This document shows, in pieces, positions 43,994-52,517 of a stretch of DNA of 64,000 nt. This DNA is from JAPPFW01 sp965231815 (lineage in GTDB: Bacteria > Actinomycetota > Acidimicrobiia > Spongiisociales > Spongiisociaceae), in the NCBI GenBank assembly GCA_965231815.1, contig OZ246890.1:682001-746000 (forward strand), given 5' to 3'. The notes under the pieces are model-generated. The model searched no databases and was not told where the DNA came from. It worked only from the letters and a program-made list of their open reading frames with translations. The translations under genes were made by a program, and so were the position numbers. How positions within the stretch are numbered: position 1 is the stretch's first letter; the number at the start of each line of letters is the position of its first letter.

Positions 43994-45097
43994 TCAGTGT
44001 CTTTCTTGATCGTCCCCGTTTGGCACGCGCAGGACGATCTTCCCTATGTTGCGCCGGGACGCGAGATCATCGTACGCCTGCCGTATGTGGCTGAGGGGGC
44101 GGACCGAATCGACGGCCGGACGGATGCGGCCGGCTTCCGCCAGGTCGATGCATCGTTGCATCCCTCGCCGGGTGGAGCCCGAACTGCCGTAGATCGCCAC
44201 CCTCGACCGGAACAACCAGTTGTTGTTGAGCTCAACTATCGGTCCGGCGTGTGATCCGCACACGACCACCCGAGCTCGGTTTCGGAGTGTCTTGAGGGCC
44301 TCTTCCCAGACCAGTGGATTGCTGGCCGGATCGAGGAACACGGTCACGCCGTCGGCTGCGATTGTCCTAACTCTCTCGGAGAATTCGGGCTCGGCGGTGT
44401 AGTCGATGGCCGCGTCCGCTCCTGATTCGATAGCCCGCGCCACCCGTTCGGGAGAGCCGGCCGCTCCGATTACGAAGGCGCCGGCCACTTTGCCCAACTG
44501 GACGGCTGCGGCGCCCACCGCGCCCGACGCTCCCGCCACTAGGACCACGTCGTCCCCGGTCAGGCCGACCCGCGTGAACATCTGCTCCGCCACGGGGAAC
44601 GAGTGGGCGAGCGCAGTAGCCTCGGCATGGCCCAACCGCGGGCCGATAGCAAAGACGCTGCGTTCGGGCACCGTGACGTACTCGGCGTGGCCGCCCCACC
44701 GGTGAACGCCGACATTGTGGAGGGACGGGCAGGAATCATCCTCGCCCCGAGCGCAGAAGCTACAGGCCCCACATGCTATCGGGGGTTTCACCAAGACTCG
44801 TTGGCCGATGTTGAGGGAGGTGACCTCGGAACCGCATCGGACCACCACCCCCGATGGGTCGATGCCCATGACATGAGGGAAGGTGAGGTTTGCCTTGTGG
44901 GCCCGCCCGGACATGGTGAAGAGATCCTGGTGGTTCACCGCCACGGTGTGTACCCGGATCAGCACCTCGTCGTCCGACGGCGCCGGAACGGGGAGGCTCA
45001 TCTCGGCTATGTGCCGGGGGCTCCCCAGCGCGGTCAGCGCCGCGGCTCGCATTGTCTCGGGTGTCGCCACTTGGGCCTCCTTCGGGGGAGCATTCAT
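43994..45097 (-). CDS. Zinc-type alcohol dehydrogenase / MDR family oxidoreductase
   Basis: 367 residues. GroES-like domain with VNHQDLFTMSGRAHKANLTF and FPHVMGIDPSGVVV, the four-Cys structural zinc knuckle PPIACGACSFCARGEDDSC, and the Rossmann motif VAGASGAVGAAAVQL. The catalytic zinc Cys is replaced (HQDLF), as in quinone-oxidoreductase-like MDR members, while the structural zinc site is retained. NAD(P)H-dependent reduction of a carbonyl or activated alkene is expected; the substrate is unknown. No partner gene is adjacent. Confidence 0.85.
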   Translation of the reverse strand: MNAPPKEAQVATPETMRAAALTALGSPRHIAEMSLPVPAPSDDEVLIRVHTVAVNHQDLFTMSGRAHKANLTFPHVMGIDPSGVVVRCGSEVTSLNIGQRVLVKPPIACGACSFCARGEDDSCPSLHNVGVHRWGGHAEYVTVPERSVFAIGPRLGHAEATALAHSFPVAEQMFTRVGLTGDDVVLVAGASGAVGAAAVQLGKVAGAFVIGAAGSPERVARAIESGADAAIDYTAEPEFSERVRTIAADGVTVFLDPASNPLVWEEALKTLRNRARVVVCGSHAGPIVELNNNWLFRSRVAIYGSSGSTRRGMQRCIDLAEAGRIRPAVDSVRPLSHIRQAYDDLASRRNIGKIVLRVPNGDDQERH

Positions 45098-45300
45098 CTG
45101 TTGCCGGTCGGGAATCGCCGCGGTTGAAGGCTCCGGTTAGATTACTGCGGGTCCCAGGCGCCACGGACACTCTCGTTGGCGCCGACCACCCGGGATCAAG
45201 CTGATCCAACCTATTCGAGTTCTAATAACGGGTCCGGTTGAGCAGTCCAGTCGATTCCTGATGCCGGTCCGAAGGTTTGGCGGCCCCGGAACCCCTTGAT

Positions 45301-45306
45301 TATAAT
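45301..45306 (+). promoter_or_regulatory. -10-like TATAAT before the PhD/VapC module
   Basis: TATAAT in TTGATTATAATAACG, 34 bp before the antitoxin ATG. No clear -35 is seen. An acceptable promoter for the toxin-antitoxin pair. The upstream 45098-45300 shows nothing else. Confidence 0.4.
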
Positions 45307-45339
45307 AACGTTGCTACATTCGTCTCCGGAGGGTTATCA

Positions 45340-45603
45340 ATGCTGATGCCGGCTAGATCAATCACCAGTCGAGAGTTCAACCAGCGGACGGGAGATGCCA
45401 AGCGCGCCGCCCTTGGAGGTCCGGTCTACATAACAGATCGCGGCCGCCCCTCCCATGTGCTCGTGACGTACGAGCACTATTCGAAGCTGACCGAGGGTTC
45501 GCACAACTTGGTGGACATGCTGTGCAGCACCCCTGCCGCAGGTGGGGTGGACCTGGAGATACCGCCTCGCGATGAGGTGGCGCGCCGGACTCGTATTGAC
45601 TGA
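45340..45603 (+). CDS. PhD/YefM-family antitoxin
   Basis: 87 residues from ATG 45340, with GGAGGG at 45328-45333. N-terminal DNA-binding part ARSITSREFNQRTGDAKRAA and YITDRGRPSHVLVTYEHYSK are diagnostic of PhD/YefM. The C-terminal tail (PPRDEVARRTRID) should bind the VapC toxin. The stop overlaps the toxin ATG (TGATG). The frame is open to 45277, but that start has no ribosome site. Expected to repress its own promoter. Confidence 0.85.
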   Translation: MLMPARSITSREFNQRTGDAKRAALGGPVYITDRGRPSHVLVTYEHYSKLTEGSHNLVDMLCSTPAAGGVDLEIPPRDEVARRTRID

Positions 45604-46028
45604 TGTATCTCCTAGACACGAATGTGATCTCGGAGGTACGAAAGGTCAAGTCGGGCAGGGCCGATCCTAACGTTGCCCGCTGGGCCTACGAGGTTGAGCC
45701 AGGCTTGACCTACATCTCTTCGATCACGATCCAGGAACTCGAGCATGGTGTTTTGCTGGCCGAACGGAAGGATCCGGACGCAGGATCTGTGCTGCGTGAC
45801 TGGCTTGACAACGATGTACTGCCATCATTTGACGGACGTACTCTGCCGGTGGACGTCGAGGTTGCGCTTATTGCCGCGGCGTTCCATGTACCGGATCCGG
45901 CGCCTGTACTGGATGCGCTGATCGCTGCTACGGCAAAGGCGAACGAAATGGTCGTGGTCACGAGGAACACACATGACTTCACGAGGTTCAACCCGCTCCG
46001 AGTCCTCAATCCCTGGACGCCCTGCTAG
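45603..46028 (+). CDS. VapC-family PIN-domain RNase toxin
   Basis: 141 residues. PIN motifs: YLLDTNVISEV (first Asp), ITIQELEHGV (Glu), PVLDALIAATA (Asp) and VVTRNTHDF (last Asp), all four acidic Mg ligands present. Coupled to the PhD-type antitoxin. The TAG stop (46026-46028) is the first three bases of the MITE-A at 46026, so the element inserted at or into the stop codon. NPLRVLNPW is the usual end of this family, so the protein appears complete. Confidence 0.88.
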   Translation: MYLLDTNVISEVRKVKSGRADPNVARWAYEVEPGLTYISSITIQELEHGVLLAERKDPDAGSVLRDWLDNDVLPSFDGRTLPVDVEVALIAAAFHVPDPAPVLDALIAATAKANEMVVVTRNTHDFTRFNPLRVLNPWTPC

Positions 46029-46234
46029 CCCTGATTATTCAGGTTTCCCACACAGCGGGGCATGTAACGCCAGTCCAACCCGAGTATTGGGAGAAAACCC
46101 AACGTTCGCCTGCCGGGTGAACCTCCACAGCGGATAGGGATGGGAGATGCCGATAGCTGTATTGCCTGGTCAGGCTGTGAAACTGGTCTACTCCACTCAT
46201 CCTCCAAACCCCCATCCATGAATGATCGGGGCTA
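46026..46234 (-). mobile_element. MITE-A copy 4; its end provides the vapC stop codon
   Basis: 209 bp, inverted relative to copy 1. Left end TAGCCCTGATTATTCAGG gives the vapC stop. An extra AAATCAGGGCTA half-end follows at 46245-46256. Confidence 0.85.
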
Positions 46235-46321
46235 AAGCATGAGTAAATCAGGGCTAGTCGTTGTCGATCGGTGTTTGGACTCGGGATCCGTCTCCTCGTA
46301 TGTCAACGACCTCCCGGAGGA

Positions 46322-47182
46322 TCAGTTCCAGTTCCAGCGAGATCCGAGCTTCCGGAAGTCGACCAAATCCAGGTCATGCGGTATCTCAGGAGATCCTTCC
46401 CGAAGCCATTCGTATTCGGCGATCCGCCAAGCGGCGTCGTTGGGATGAACGACCGAGACCTCCCCAGGCGTGTTGCAGTGCATAGAGAAGAATGACAGGC
46501 CGGTCGCCTCCCGCATGAACCTGCGGTAGACGGTGGATGGATCCTCGTTCTGGAAGCTCAGGCCCATCAGGAACCGGTCGATCGGAATCCCGCCGTCGGC
46601 CACCAAGTCGTCGCGCAGGCCCTCCAGAACCTCCAAGTCGGACGGTCCCCAGTGCAGCGCTCCGGCGTAGGCGGCGGGATCGTTGGGCGCCAGGACGGGA
46701 AGACGGTGTCTCCGGGCCACCTCTAGGGTGACTTCGGCGAACTCCGGAGCGAAGGCGGCCCCCATATGGTGATCGAGATGGGTGATCCTTATCCCGGCGG
46801 CAAGCGCGACGGTGATCTGGGTTTCGAGTTCGTCCTCGACCGCTGCTACGTGGGCGTTGGCCCGCAGAGCGGGAACCTGAGGCCACATGTAGCCGTCGTC
46901 GTCGAGCAATCCCGAGGAGCGGGAGGTAGTCGACAGGGGACGCCATCTCATCCGGGCGGATTCGGAATTGAGCGTCAGGTGGAGCCCGAGATCGAGTTCA
47001 GGGCGGCGGGCGACCAACTCGGCTACGGCCGGAAACCACGGGCAGGGCGCCATGAGCGAACCGGAAGTGACGAAACCCGCCCCGGCCAGTTCGTCCATCG
47101 CCACCACCGAGCCGAGAGTTACCCCGACATCATCGATATGGGGGATGATCTCGGCGCGGGTAGATCCCCCGGTGGTGATCAC
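46322..47182 (-). CDS. ChbG/YdjC-family carbohydrate deacetylase-like protein
   Basis: 286 residues of the YdjC (polysaccharide-deacetylase-related) fold. Metal-site motifs: IIPHIDDVGVTLG (D-D pair), LDLGLHLTLNSE (His), ITHLDHHMGA (H..HH). Known members remove acetyl groups from chito-oligosaccharides. Its GTG overlaps the pncA stop (GTGA), so it is co-transcribed with nicotinamidase, an odd pairing that could mean a different deacylation. GFVTSGSLMAPCPWFPAV is the normal family core. No signal peptide; cytoplasmic. Confidence 0.85.
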   Translation of the reverse strand: MITTGGSTRAEIIPHIDDVGVTLGSVVAMDELAGAGFVTSGSLMAPCPWFPAVAELVARRPELDLGLHLTLNSESARMRWRPLSTTSRSSGLLDDDGYMWPQVPALRANAHVAAVEDELETQITVALAAGIRITHLDHHMGAAFAPEFAEVTLEVARRHRLPVLAPNDPAAYAGALHWGPSDLEVLEGLRDDLVADGGIPIDRFLMGLSFQNEDPSTVYRRFMREATGLSFFSMHCNTPGEVSVVHPNDAAWRIAEYEWLREGSPEIPHDLDLVDFRKLGSRWNWN

Positions 47183-47766
47183 GAAACGGTGACCCCGGCC
47201 TCCCGTAACTCGGCAATCGCCAGGGCGCCGTCATCGGGAGCAAGGTTCACCGCCTTGGTAGCATCGAGCAACACCGTGGTGTCGAACCCCTCCCGCGAAG
47301 AGTCGAGGGCGGTGTCCTTGACGCAGTAGTCCAGAGCGAGCCCGACCACGATGACCCGATTACAGCGAGCCTCGCGGATCATCGAAGCGAGCGGCGTGGG
47401 GATGCTCTCGCCGGACACCGGATCCCGCATCGTGAACCCGGAGTAGCCGTCCTCGCCGTTGGCCCCCTTGTGAATACTCGGTCCCTCCACTCGGAGGTTC
47501 GGGTGGAACTCGGCGCCGCTCGACCCGGCCACGCAGTGAACCGGCCAGATCCCTCCGTCGATGGCGAAGTGAGGGGTGCGTTCCGGATGCCAATCCTGGG
47601 TGTAGAAGACCGCCGCGCCTGCATTCACTGCGCGGGCCACCTCCCGGTTCACGGCCGGAACCACTTCCGTATCCCCACCCTGGACGTACAGGCTTCCCGA
47701 CGGATCGGCGAAGTCGTTCTGGACATCGACCACCACCAGAGCCGTTCGGTTGTCGTAACTAAGCAT
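47179..47766 (-). CDS. pncA: Nicotinamidase (isochorismatase-like fold)
   Basis: 195 residues converting nicotinamide to nicotinate in NAD salvage. Catalytic triad: Asp in VVVDVQNDF, Lys in HKGANGEDGYSGF, Cys in ALDYCVKDTALD. The metal-binding Asp/His set is in YTQDWHP and WPVHCVAG. It is divergent from pncB, the next step, with 99 bp from its ATG to the pncB GTG, so the two probably share a promoter region. It overlaps the downstream ChbG-like gene by four bases. Confidence 0.93.
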   Translation of the reverse strand: MLSYDNRTALVVVDVQNDFADPSGSLYVQGGDTEVVPAVNREVARAVNAGAAVFYTQDWHPERTPHFAIDGGIWPVHCVAGSSGAEFHPNLRVEGPSIHKGANGEDGYSGFTMRDPVSGESIPTPLASMIREARCNRVIVVGLALDYCVKDTALDSSREGFDTTVLLDATKAVNLAPDDGALAIAELREAGVTVS

Positions 47767-47865
47767 GCTCCGGAAGATTAGCCGGGCTGGTCATCTTCCC
47801 CAGGACATGGAATGGAACGATGCGGTTGGTTCACAAGCCGACAGCGTCCGGGTAACGTTACGCGG

Positions 47866-48534
47866 GTGCTTGCCGAGAGTGTTCTCTTTACCGATCACTA
47901 CCAGCTCACGATGGCTCAGCTGTATTATCGTTTCGGGCTGGCCGAACGGACCGCCCAGTTCGATTACCTGTTCCGGTCCTATCCCGACTACGGGAGCCAT
48001 CAGGCCGGCTATTGCGTAACCGCCGGTTTGGGCCCGTTGCTGGACTGGATGGACCGGACCTGGTTCAGGCGAGAAGAACGGGAAGCCCTCCGAGAGGTCC
48101 GCACCAGCAAGGGGGACCGGATGTTCGGGGAGTCGTTTATTGATTGGCTCACCGGATCGGACGGCTTTGCAAGTGTCTCCATGTGGGCGGTGCCGGAAGG
48201 CCGGGTGGTCCATCCCAACACCCCGGTGCTCACGGTCGAAGCTCCCCTGGCAGTCGCCCAACTCCTGGAAACCCCTCTCCTCAACCGCCTCAACTACGCC
48301 ACCCTGATCGCCACCAAGACATCTCGGGTGGTAGAAGCAGCGGGGGGGGGCGGCGGTTATGGAGTTCGGTATGCGCCGGGCGCCGGAATCCGCAGCCGCC
48401 GTTGCCACACGTTCCTCGCTGATCGGCGGGGCGGTGGGCTCCTCGAACTTCGCCGCTTCCTACCGGTTGGGGTTCCCGTCCAAAGGTACTCATGCCCACT
48501 CCATGGTGCAGGTGTTCATGGCCGACTCCGGTAG
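47866..48534 (+). CDS. pncB: Nicotinate phosphoribosyltransferase, N-terminal part (frameshifted at G9)
   Basis: Front part of NAPRTase, which makes NaMN from nicotinate and PRPP. SVLFTDHYQLTMAQLYYRFG and AQFDYLFRSYPDYGSHQAG are followed by VPEGRVVHPNTPVLTVEAPL and TPLLNRLNYATLIATKTSRV. After VVEAA the frame meets nine G (48342-48350) and leaves the family; the rest continues in another frame (48359-49426). The GTG at 47866 is preferred over the longer ATG start at 47812 because the first residues of the longer form are unconserved. After about 48351 this frame is junk. Confidence 0.85.
   Translation: MLAESVLFTDHYQLTMAQLYYRFGLAERTAQFDYLFRSYPDYGSHQAGYCVTAGLGPLLDWMDRTWFRREEREALREVRTSKGDRMFGESFIDWLTGSDGFASVSMWAVPEGRVVHPNTPVLTVEAPLAVAQLLETPLLNRLNYATLIATKTSRVVEAAGGGGGYGVRYAPGAGIRSRRCHTFLADRRGGGLLELRRFLPVGVPVQRYSCPLHGAGVHGRLR
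48342..48350 (+). repeat. G9 homopolymer inside pncB
   Basis: Nine G at exactly the place where the two pncB frames meet. Slippage by one G (or a base-calling error) would restore a single frame. Candidate phase-variable or error-prone tract. Confidence 0.85.
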
Positions 48535-49426
48535 TGAACTGGACGCCTTTCGCGCCTACGCCGAGGTCTATCCGGACGATTGCCTGCTCCTGGTGGACAC
48601 AATCGATACGTTGGGATCCGGCATTCCCAACGCCATTACCGTGTTCGAGGAACTTCGCCGGCGGGGCCGCCGACCGGTCGGGGTCCGGCTCGATTCCGGA
48701 GACCTGGCACATCTGTCCATCCGGTCGGCGGCCATGCTCGACAAGGCCGGTTTCAGCGACGTGTCGATCGTTCTGTCGTCGGAATTGGATGAGCTAACCA
48801 TCTGGCAGATCAGGAACCAGATCGTGGAGGAGTCCGGTCGTTACGGTGTCGAACCCGACCGACTGCTCGACCGGTTGGTGTACGGGGTAGGCACCCGTCT
48901 GGCAACCTCCCACGGTTACCCGAGCCTGAGCGGGGTTTTCAAGCTGGTGGCCGTCGAGAACACCGGCGGTGAGTGGACCCCGGCGATCAAGATCTCGGAG
49001 ACCCCGGCCAAGGTGCCGGATCCGGGCCGGAAGCGACTCTGGAGGGTGTACGACGGTCGAGGTACCGCAACGGCTGACCTGGTAACCCTCGACGATCACG
49101 ATCCCGGTAAACGACCTATTCGCCTGGTACATCCCAACCATCCGGATGTGGGCCGCACCCTCACCGTTGACCAGGTCTCGGAGGTCGAATCATTGCGGAC
49201 CAAGGTGATGGATAACGGTAAGCAGGTGTTGGAGGGGGCGGGAGACATCGAGGCCGCCCGGACCCGGCGTATTGCGGATCTGGCTAGGCTTGATCCGGGA
49301 GTTCGGCGCTTGGTCAAGCCCCACACCTACCACGTCTCGCTGAGCCCGCAACTCTCCGACCTCAAACAGGATCTGGTAGCCGGTTTCAAGGGTAAAGCTT
49401 CGGCGTTGCGGCGGGCATCGCCATAG
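48359..49426 (+). CDS. pncB: Nicotinate phosphoribosyltransferase, C-terminal part (frameshifted)
   Basis: Main body of NAPRTase in the second frame: MEFGMRRAPES, AVGSSNFAASYRLGFPSKGT, HAHSMVQVF (catalytic-His region), LLLVDTIDTLGSG and VGVRLDSGDLAHLS (phosphate and ribose contacts), then GVGTRLATS and GGVFKLV-like segments. The first about 160 residues are in the other frame upstream of the G9 tract, so one gene of about 520 residues is split. If not restored by slippage, the salvage path from pncA would be blocked at this step. Confidence 0.88.
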   Translation: MEFGMRRAPESAAAVATRSSLIGGAVGSSNFAASYRLGFPSKGTHAHSMVQVFMADSGSELDAFRAYAEVYPDDCLLLVDTIDTLGSGIPNAITVFEELRRRGRRPVGVRLDSGDLAHLSIRSAAMLDKAGFSDVSIVLSSELDELTIWQIRNQIVEESGRYGVEPDRLLDRLVYGVGTRLATSHGYPSLSGVFKLVAVENTGGEWTPAIKISETPAKVPDPGRKRLWRVYDGRGTATADLVTLDDHDPGKRPIRLVHPNHPDVGRTLTVDQVSEVESLRTKVMDNGKQVLEGAGDIEAARTRRIADLARLDPGVRRLVKPHTYHVSLSPQLSDLKQDLVAGFKGKASALRRASP

Positions 49427-49454
49427 ACCTCGCCGACCGCGGAAATGAATCGCG

Positions 49455-52400
49455 TTATTCAGACCCGGCGAGTCGCTGGTAAGCCGCGAACATAGCGGCG
49501 GGCTCGGTGGGGATCACCAGGACGTTCGGCCCTTCCTGGATTGACGAACGGTGCAAGGCTGTGCTGATGTCCGGGGGCTCGACGCGTTCCGCGGGGATCC
49601 CGAACCCGGATGCGATCGACACCAGGTCCTGCCGGTGGGGAGTAACGAACAGCTCACGAGCTTCGGAGTAGGCGACCGAGTCGCCTGCCTCCCGCATGGA
49701 TCGCAGGTAGGGGAGGTTCTCGAAGATTGTGCCGCCCCCGTTGTCGAGCACCACTAGGGACAGACGGGCCCCGAGTTGTCGAGCGACGGTCAGCGAACCG
49801 ACATCGTGCAGGAAGGCCAGGTCCCCGATCAGTACGGTTAGCGGCTGTCCTGTGGCCAGATAGGCCCCCACCGCTGACGCGATGGTTCCGTCGATTCCGG
49901 CCGCGCCCCGGTTACCCAGCACCCGGGCTCGGCAGCCGGGCTCCATCATCGCTTCCACGTGTCGCACCGGCATGCTGGAAGCCACCCACAACATCCGTCC
50001 GGATTCGAGCAAAGCGGCGGTCACCGCCAGCTCGGTGTCTCGGTGAAGGGACCGCTCCCGCCGGCGCCGGCGCCTGATCTCCCGCTCCGCGGACTGCCAT
50101 GACTCCAACCATCGGGCCGAACCGAGGGGAGGCGAAACGGCGTTGAGGAGAGGACCGATCGGGTTGCGCAGCACCAACTCCGGCCCTCGGGCTGTCCAGC
50201 GTGAATCCGGGTCGAGAACGGCCTGGGGAACTTCGAGGGCTGCCAGCCACTCCTGGGAGGCGGTTCCGGTGGGGAGGGCGCCAATCCGGAGAACGGCCTC
50301 CGGCAGGTGGGTAGCGACGAAGGACGGGTCTCGAAGAAGAAGATCGGATCCGGTCACCAGATTGTTGTGACCGCCCTGGCGCAACCCGGACATACCGTCG
50401 GCCAGGATCGGCCATCCCGCTTGCTGAGCGATTCTCTCCACTGCGAGCGTCTCGTCGTCGGCCCCGGCCCATGGCCCTGCAACGATCACCCCTTTCGACG
50501 CTCGGCGGAAGAACAGGTCCAGCCCCTTTGCCTGTTCCGGATCGACGTCGCTTCGGGAGGGTGAGGTCGCCGGCGGGATGTCGATCCGGAAGTCGGGACG
50601 ATGGGGGGGCTCCAGAGGCTTGTCGAACGGGACGTTGATGTGTACCGGTCCGGTCACGGGCGGACGCGCAGCCCTAATCAGCTTCAGCGTTTCCTCAACC
50701 ACCCGGTCGGGATGGCATTTTTGCGCGACGGGCAGGGCGGAAGAGGCTCGGACTCTCGACCCGAACAGGTTCACCTGATCGATGGTCTGGGGAGTGTCTC
50801 GGTCGAGCGAACCCGGCGGTCGGTCGGCAGTGATGACCACCAGGGGTACCCGGGCCCGATCGGCTTCGGCCACCGCCGGAAGGTAGTTGGCGGCCGCGGA
50901 TCCGGAGGTGCATACCAAGGCAGCCGGGTTACCCGACGCCTTAGCCATACCGAGGGCGACAAACCCCGCCGAGCGCTCATCGAGCACCATCCAGCATGGA
51001 AGATCCTCGGCAGCCGCGGCCAGCACCAGAGGGGTGTTGCGCGAGCCCGGGGACAGGACCACTCCCCCGACCGAGCCTGACCGCAAGGCAGCGAGAAGGC
51101 TTCGAGCCGTGGCGTGGGTTCTCCAGCGGTGATCCCTCATTCCGAACAGGGACGGCAGCAGCATACCGAGCTTGAGGTTGGTCTCCTCGACTTCCCGCTC
51201 GGGTGACGAACCCGCCACTATCCCGGCACCGGCGAAGAGCCGGATGCGCTCCCTTTCGATCAGGCAGGAGCGGAGAGCTACGTGGAACTCGCCATTCCCG
51301 GCCAGGTCGCAGTAGCCGACCGGACCGGAATACCAGCCCCGATCGAAGCCCTCGTGTGCGGATATCCATTCAATGGCCCTGTCGATGGGGAGACCCGCCA
51401 CCGCCGGAGTAGGGTGCAGCGCCCCCACCACGTCCAAGACGTTCGTCCCGACAGGAGCTACCGCGGATACCGGGGTAGCCAGGTGCTGGATGCCGGGGAA
51501 CCGGAGAACCTCGGCGCTCTGCCGCCGCCCGAGCACAAAGCCGTGCTCGCGCAGGCGCCGACGGATCTCATCGTAGACGTGGAGGTGTTCTTCCCTCTCT
51601 TTCGGGTCTCCGAGCAGGCGTTCGGCCAGCAAGCGGTCCTCGGACGGACTGCCGCCGCGGGGGGCGGTCCCGGCCAGCGCCACGGTGGAAACCGTCACCC
51701 CGTCCACTCCGGCGAGGAGCTCGGGGGTGGCCCCGCAGAAAACCGGGCTTTCTGTCCGGGCGAAGGCAAACACGGTGCTCTCGTGGTGGATGTGGCGCAG
51801 GGCCGCTAGGAACGGACCGAGTTCGAGTTGATGGATCACTTCCAGGCGCCGGGCAGCCACCACCTTGCGGAGGTGGCCGCTCCGGACCGTGCCGACTGCT
51901 CGGCCAACTCGTTCCACGAGTGAGGGATCCTCCAGATCGATCCCTCCGGCGGGCCCATTATCCGTGACTTCCGGGTAGATGCGCTCCGGTCTCATTTGTT
52001 GAGCCTCCTGCAAACTAGTCCGGAGGGTGTCGGCAAGGTCGGATGGGTCGTCCTCGCTGCTGACCTCGCAGGTTGCCACCCAAGCGGTACGGCCGGGACC
52101 GCGGCGGATGAATGCCAACCTGGGTAGGACCAGCCTCCCCGATCGGAACCCGGGCCAGTAACCGGGATCGAGAAAAGAGAAGCCCCCGATGAGTAGGGCG
52201 TTCCGGTCGACATCCCCGAACGACACCTGGTGGGTTCGGGTAGCCAAGTCGCGCAACGCGGCTGATACGGAGGCGAACCGTTCCGGACCCGCCTCAGGGA
52301 CCAGGCCGAGAGTTTCGCCGAGTGCGGCCATGGCAAAGCCCTGCTTGGTGTTCTCCCAGTAGGCGAAGGGTTTCTCGCCGCCTAGGGCGATGGCGAGAGG

Positions 52401-52517
52401 ATCCAGATCCTCCGCCGGCGCCGCGGCGGTGACTACCGACGGACGGCCCGAAACGTCCGCCCGCGCCGCGGCCCTGGAGATACGTTCCTCCAGACGACCG
52501 GTGTCGATTATCCCCAT
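49455..52517 (-). CDS. menFD: Fused isochorismate synthase - SEPHCHC synthase (MenF-MenD)
   Basis: 1020 residues, two menaquinone enzymes in one chain. Residues 1-455 are chorismate-binding MenF: VRSGHLRKVVAARRLEVIHQ, FAFARTESPVFCGATPELL, LAGTAPRGG, LHPTPAVAGLP and RLFAGAGIVAGSSPE, including the Mg-site Glu residues. Residues about 465-1020 are TPP-dependent MenD: VLSPGSRNTPLVLAAA, TSGSAAANYLPAVAEA, DRPPGSLDRDTPQTIDQV, GNRGAAGIDGTIASAVGAYL and a GDLAFLHDVGSL TPP/Mg site. The fusion would channel isochorismate. Its start overlaps the MerR gene end by 10 bp, so it is co-transcribed. No menB, menC, menE or menH follows in the window. Confidence 0.92.
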   Translation of the reverse strand: MGIIDTGRLEERISRAAARADVSGRPSVVTAAAPAEDLDPLAIALGGEKPFAYWENTKQGFAMAALGETLGLVPEAGPERFASVSAALRDLATRTHQVSFGDVDRNALLIGGFSFLDPGYWPGFRSGRLVLPRLAFIRRGPGRTAWVATCEVSSEDDPSDLADTLRTSLQEAQQMRPERIYPEVTDNGPAGGIDLEDPSLVERVGRAVGTVRSGHLRKVVAARRLEVIHQLELGPFLAALRHIHHESTVFAFARTESPVFCGATPELLAGVDGVTVSTVALAGTAPRGGSPSEDRLLAERLLGDPKEREEHLHVYDEIRRRLREHGFVLGRRQSAEVLRFPGIQHLATPVSAVAPVGTNVLDVVGALHPTPAVAGLPIDRAIEWISAHEGFDRGWYSGPVGYCDLAGNGEFHVALRSCLIERERIRLFAGAGIVAGSSPEREVEETNLKLGMLLPSLFGMRDHRWRTHATARSLLAALRSGSVGGVVLSPGSRNTPLVLAAAAEDLPCWMVLDERSAGFVALGMAKASGNPAALVCTSGSAAANYLPAVAEADRARVPLVVITADRPPGSLDRDTPQTIDQVNLFGSRVRASSALPVAQKCHPDRVVEETLKLIRAARPPVTGPVHINVPFDKPLEPPHRPDFRIDIPPATSPSRSDVDPEQAKGLDLFFRRASKGVIVAGPWAGADDETLAVERIAQQAGWPILADGMSGLRQGGHNNLVTGSDLLLRDPSFVATHLPEAVLRIGALPTGTASQEWLAALEVPQAVLDPDSRWTARGPELVLRNPIGPLLNAVSPPLGSARWLESWQSAEREIRRRRRRERSLHRDTELAVTAALLESGRMLWVASSMPVRHVEAMMEPGCRARVLGNRGAAGIDGTIASAVGAYLATGQPLTVLIGDLAFLHDVGSLTVARQLGARLSLVVLDNGGGTIFENLPYLRSMREAGDSVAYSEARELFVTPHRQDLVSIASGFGIPAERVEPPDISTALHRSSIQEGPNVLVIPTEPAAMFAAYQRLAGSE

